A DNA stretch of 25,090 nucleotides from JBGOUJ01 sp041477005 (lineage in GTDB: Bacteria > Acidobacteriota > Terriglobia > Bryobacterales > JACQDG01): NCBI GenBank assembly GCA_041477005.1, contig JBGOUJ010000032.1, forward strand, positions 1 through 25,090, read 5' to 3'. Of this stretch, positions 23,386-25,090 are shown in pieces; positions within the stretch are counted from its first letter, which is position 1, and every line of letters starts with the position of its first letter. The position numbers and the translations under genes are program-made. A model generated the notes under the pieces. That model was not told the origin of the DNA. It ran no database searches and saw only the letters and a program-made list of their open reading frames with translations.

Positions 23386-24447
23386 TCAAATTCTGGCCAA
23401 GACAGCGTCCGTGACCGCCCGAGCGGACGCCGATCCGCCGAGGTCCTGTGGCAGCACGTTCCCCTCCGCCAGGAGGGCGGCCACTGCTTGCTCGATCGCC
23501 GTGGCAGCCGGCTGCACGTCGAGGAACTCCAGCATCATCCCGGCGCTCAGGATCGCGGCCAGCGGGTTCGCGATTCCCTTCCCAGCGATGTCCGGAGCGG
23601 AGCCATGCACCGGCTCGAACATGGAGGGATACTCCCGGCTGGGGTTGAGGTTGGCGCTGGCGGCCAAGCCCATGCTGCCGGTAATGATGGCGGCAATGTC
23701 GGTCAGGATGTCCCCAAACAGGTTCGAGGCGACCACCACTTCGAAACTCTCCGGCCGGCGGATGAAGTTCATGGCCGCGGCGTCAACCAGCAGTGACTCC
23801 GTCGATATGTCGGGATAATTCCGCGCCACATCGGCGAAGGCCCGGTCCCACAGCACCATGCCGTAACCCTGCGCGTTGGATTTGGTGACCGAGGTGACGC
23901 GCTTCTTCTTGTTGCGCCGGCGGGCCAGGTCGAAGGCGTAGCGCATCACCCGCTCGCAGCCCCGGCGGGTAAAAACGGCGGTCTGAATGGCCACTTCTTC
24001 GGGCATGTGGTGATACACGAACCCGCCCACCTGGGAGTACTCGCCTTCGGTGTTCTCCCGGATCACCACGAAATCAATAGAGCCCGGGCTCTTGCCTGCG
24101 AGCGGCGATGGCACACCGGCGTAGAGGTAAGCCGGGCGGACGCAGGCGTACTGATCGAACGCCCGCCGGATGGGCAGCAGCAGGCCGTTCAGCGTGGTGT
24201 GGTCCGGGATATCCGGATGGCCGATGGCGCCGAGGTAGATGGCGTCGGCCGAGCGCAGCAGATCGATGGCGGCCGGCGGCATCATGCGGCCATGCTGGAA
24301 GTAGTAATCGGACCCCCAGTCGTAGGATGGGAACTCGAACGTGGCGCCGTGACGCTCCCCAACGGCGGTCAGCACGCGGATGCCCTCGGGGATCACTTCG
24401 CGGCCGATACCGTCGCCCGGGATGACAGCAATTTTGAAATGGGGCAT
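23386..24447 (-). CDS. Tartrate/D-malate dehydrogenase-type decarboxylating dehydrogenase
   Basis: 353 residues of the isocitrate/isopropylmalate dehydrogenase superfamily, matching E. coli DmlA (YeaU) along its length. DmlA oxidises D-malate to pyruvate with NAD; related TtuC acts on tartrate. Signatures: KIAVIPGDGIGREVIPEGIRVL (residues 5-26, nucleotide/N-terminal region, split), YLGAIGHPDIPDHTTLNGLLLPIRR, VIRENTEGEYSQVGG, TSVTKSNAQGYGMVLWDRAF, VVVASNLFGDILTD with metal-binding aspartates, and FEPVHGSAPDIAGKGIANPLA. The start at 24447 is set by homology; the frame is open another 20 codons upstream into ureC but those residues have no family match. The gene begins eight bases after the ureC stop on the same strand, so it is probably in the urease operon. 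An isopropylmalate role is less likely from the D-malate-type HPDIPDH and DQY pattern. Confidence 0.9.
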   Translation of the reverse strand: MPHFKIAVIPGDGIGREVIPEGIRVLTAVGERHGATFEFPSYDWGSDYYFQHGRMMPPAAIDLLRSADAIYLGAIGHPDIPDHTTLNGLLLPIRRAFDQYACVRPAYLYAGVPSPLAGKSPGSIDFVVIRENTEGEYSQVGGFVYHHMPEEVAIQTAVFTRRGCERVMRYAFDLARRRNKKKRVTSVTKSNAQGYGMVLWDRAFADVARNYPDISTESLLVDAAAMNFIRRPESFEVVVASNLFGDILTDIAAIITGSMGLAASANLNPSREYPSMFEPVHGSAPDIAGKGIANPLAAILSAGMMLEFLDVQPAATAIEQAVAALLAEGNVLPQDLGGSASARAVTDAVLARI

Positions 24448-24455
24448 GGGATCGC

Positions 24456-25090
24456 TCAAAACAAAAAATAGCGCTGGGCCATCGGCAGCACGCTGGCCGG
24501 CTCGCAAGTGATCAGCTCACCGTCGACCCGAACCTCGTATGTCTCGGGGTCCACATCGATCTTGGGCCTGGCCCGGTTGTGGACCATGTCGGCCTTGCCG
24601 ATCTTGCGGCAGTTCTGGACGGCGACGGCCTTCTTGCGGAGGCCGATTTTCTGCGGCACCCCGCCTTCGAGCGCCGACTTGGAAACGAAGGTCACGCTCG
24701 TCGCGGCGGTGGCCCCGCCGAAGGCGCCGAACATCGGGCGGTACAGCACCGGCTGCGGCGTGGGAATGGAGGCGTTGGCGTCGCCCATGGCGCTCCAGGC
24801 GATGAACCCGCCCTTGACGACCATCTCGGGCTTCACCCCGAAGAAGGCCGGCTTCCAGAGCACCAGATCCGCGAGCTTCCCGGGCGAGATGGAGCCGATC
24901 TCCTGGACCATGCCGTGGGTGATGGCCGGGTTGATCGTGTACTTGGCCAGGTAGCGCTTGGCGCGGCAATTGTCGTTGCGGCTGGAGTCTTCCGGGAGCG
25001 CCCCGCGCTGGACCTTCATCTTGTGGGCCGTCTGCCAGGCGCGCAGGACCACCTCGCCGATGCGGCCCATCGCCTGCGAGTCGCTCGAAA
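24456..25090 (-). CDS. ureC: Urease alpha subunit, C-terminal part (5' end outside window)
   Basis: The visible 210 residues are the C-terminal third of UreC (usual length about 570), which hydrolyses urea to ammonia and carbamate at a dinickel centre in the cytoplasm. The frame enters with SSDSQAMGRIGEV, containing the Asp that corresponds to nickel ligand Asp360 of Klebsiella UreC, and continues with TWQ-type AWQTAHKMK, AKRYLAKYTINPAITHGM, GKLADLVLWKPAFFGVKPEM, GGFIAWSAMGDANASIPTPQ, YRPMFGAFG and the terminal RYFLF. Nothing in the visible part suggests inactivation. The nickel-binding histidines, carbamylated lysine and flap lie upstream, outside the window. UreA, UreB and accessory genes would be expected further right. 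Confidence 0.97.
   Translation of the reverse strand, partial: SSDSQAMGRIGEVVLRAWQTAHKMKVQRGALPEDSSRNDNCRAKRYLAKYTINPAITHGMVQEIGSISPGKLADLVLWKPAFFGVKPEMVVKGGFIAWSAMGDANASIPTPQPVLYRPMFGAFGGATAATSVTFVSKSALEGGVPQKIGLRKKAVAVQNCRKIGKADMVHNRARPKIDVDPETYEVRVDGELITCEPASVLPMAQRYFLF

Overview
The window looks like chromosomal DNA from a GC-rich acidobacterium, probably Bryobacterales/Solibacteres-like. The clues are inferred from gene content only: an Oar-like TonB-dependent receptor with an N-terminal carboxypeptidase-regulatory domain, an exported (twin-arginine) mannonate-dehydratase-like protein next to it, an exported D-aminoacylase-type amidohydrolase, a Pkn-type Ser/Thr kinase N-terminus of the kind abundant in this phylum, and an exported family-2 amidohydrolase. 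I see no tRNA, rRNA, CRISPR array, insertion sequence or phage gene.

Left part (1-8828). A partial exported amidohydrolase leaves the window on the left. It is followed by a small membrane-anchored coiled-coil protein, a crotonase of the ECHDC3 type that lacks both classical catalytic glutamates, and, facing it, a full-length malic enzyme fused to a phosphotransacetylase-like domain (MaeB). Divergent from maeB is a likely operon: an unrecognised 152-residue helical protein, a 6-phosphofructokinase with pyrophosphate-type active-site residues, and a YfhO-family membrane protein that starts one base after the kinase stop codon.

Middle (8829-16086). The deacylase-like amidohydrolase and the TonB-dependent receptor are divergently transcribed from a 432-base spacer with a good sigma-70-like promoter on the receptor side. 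The receptor and the Tat-exported mannonate dehydratase homologue have strong Shine-Dalgarno sequences and lie 12 bases apart, suggesting one uptake-and-processing unit for a sugar acid or glycan. Then comes a broken gene: the first ~94 residues of a Ser/Thr kinase, cut off before the catalytic loop and joined to the 3' part of an unrelated beta-rich small protein.

Right part (16079-25090). Five tightly packed minus-strand genes with start/stop overlaps form the most interesting unit: an MgtC/DUF4010 membrane protein, a nucleotide-translocase-like membrane protein with a long HEAT-repeat tail, a cyclic-nucleotide-binding-fold protein with altered phosphate-cassette residues, a histidine kinase with a degenerate receiver domain, and a single-domain response regulator. 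A plausible reading is membrane transport or energy sensing tied to phospho-signalling, but no function is established. Divergent from it is an HDOD-domain protein. The window ends with a D-malate/tartrate dehydrogenase-type gene 8 bases downstream of the 3' part of urease alpha subunit ureC, which runs off the right edge.
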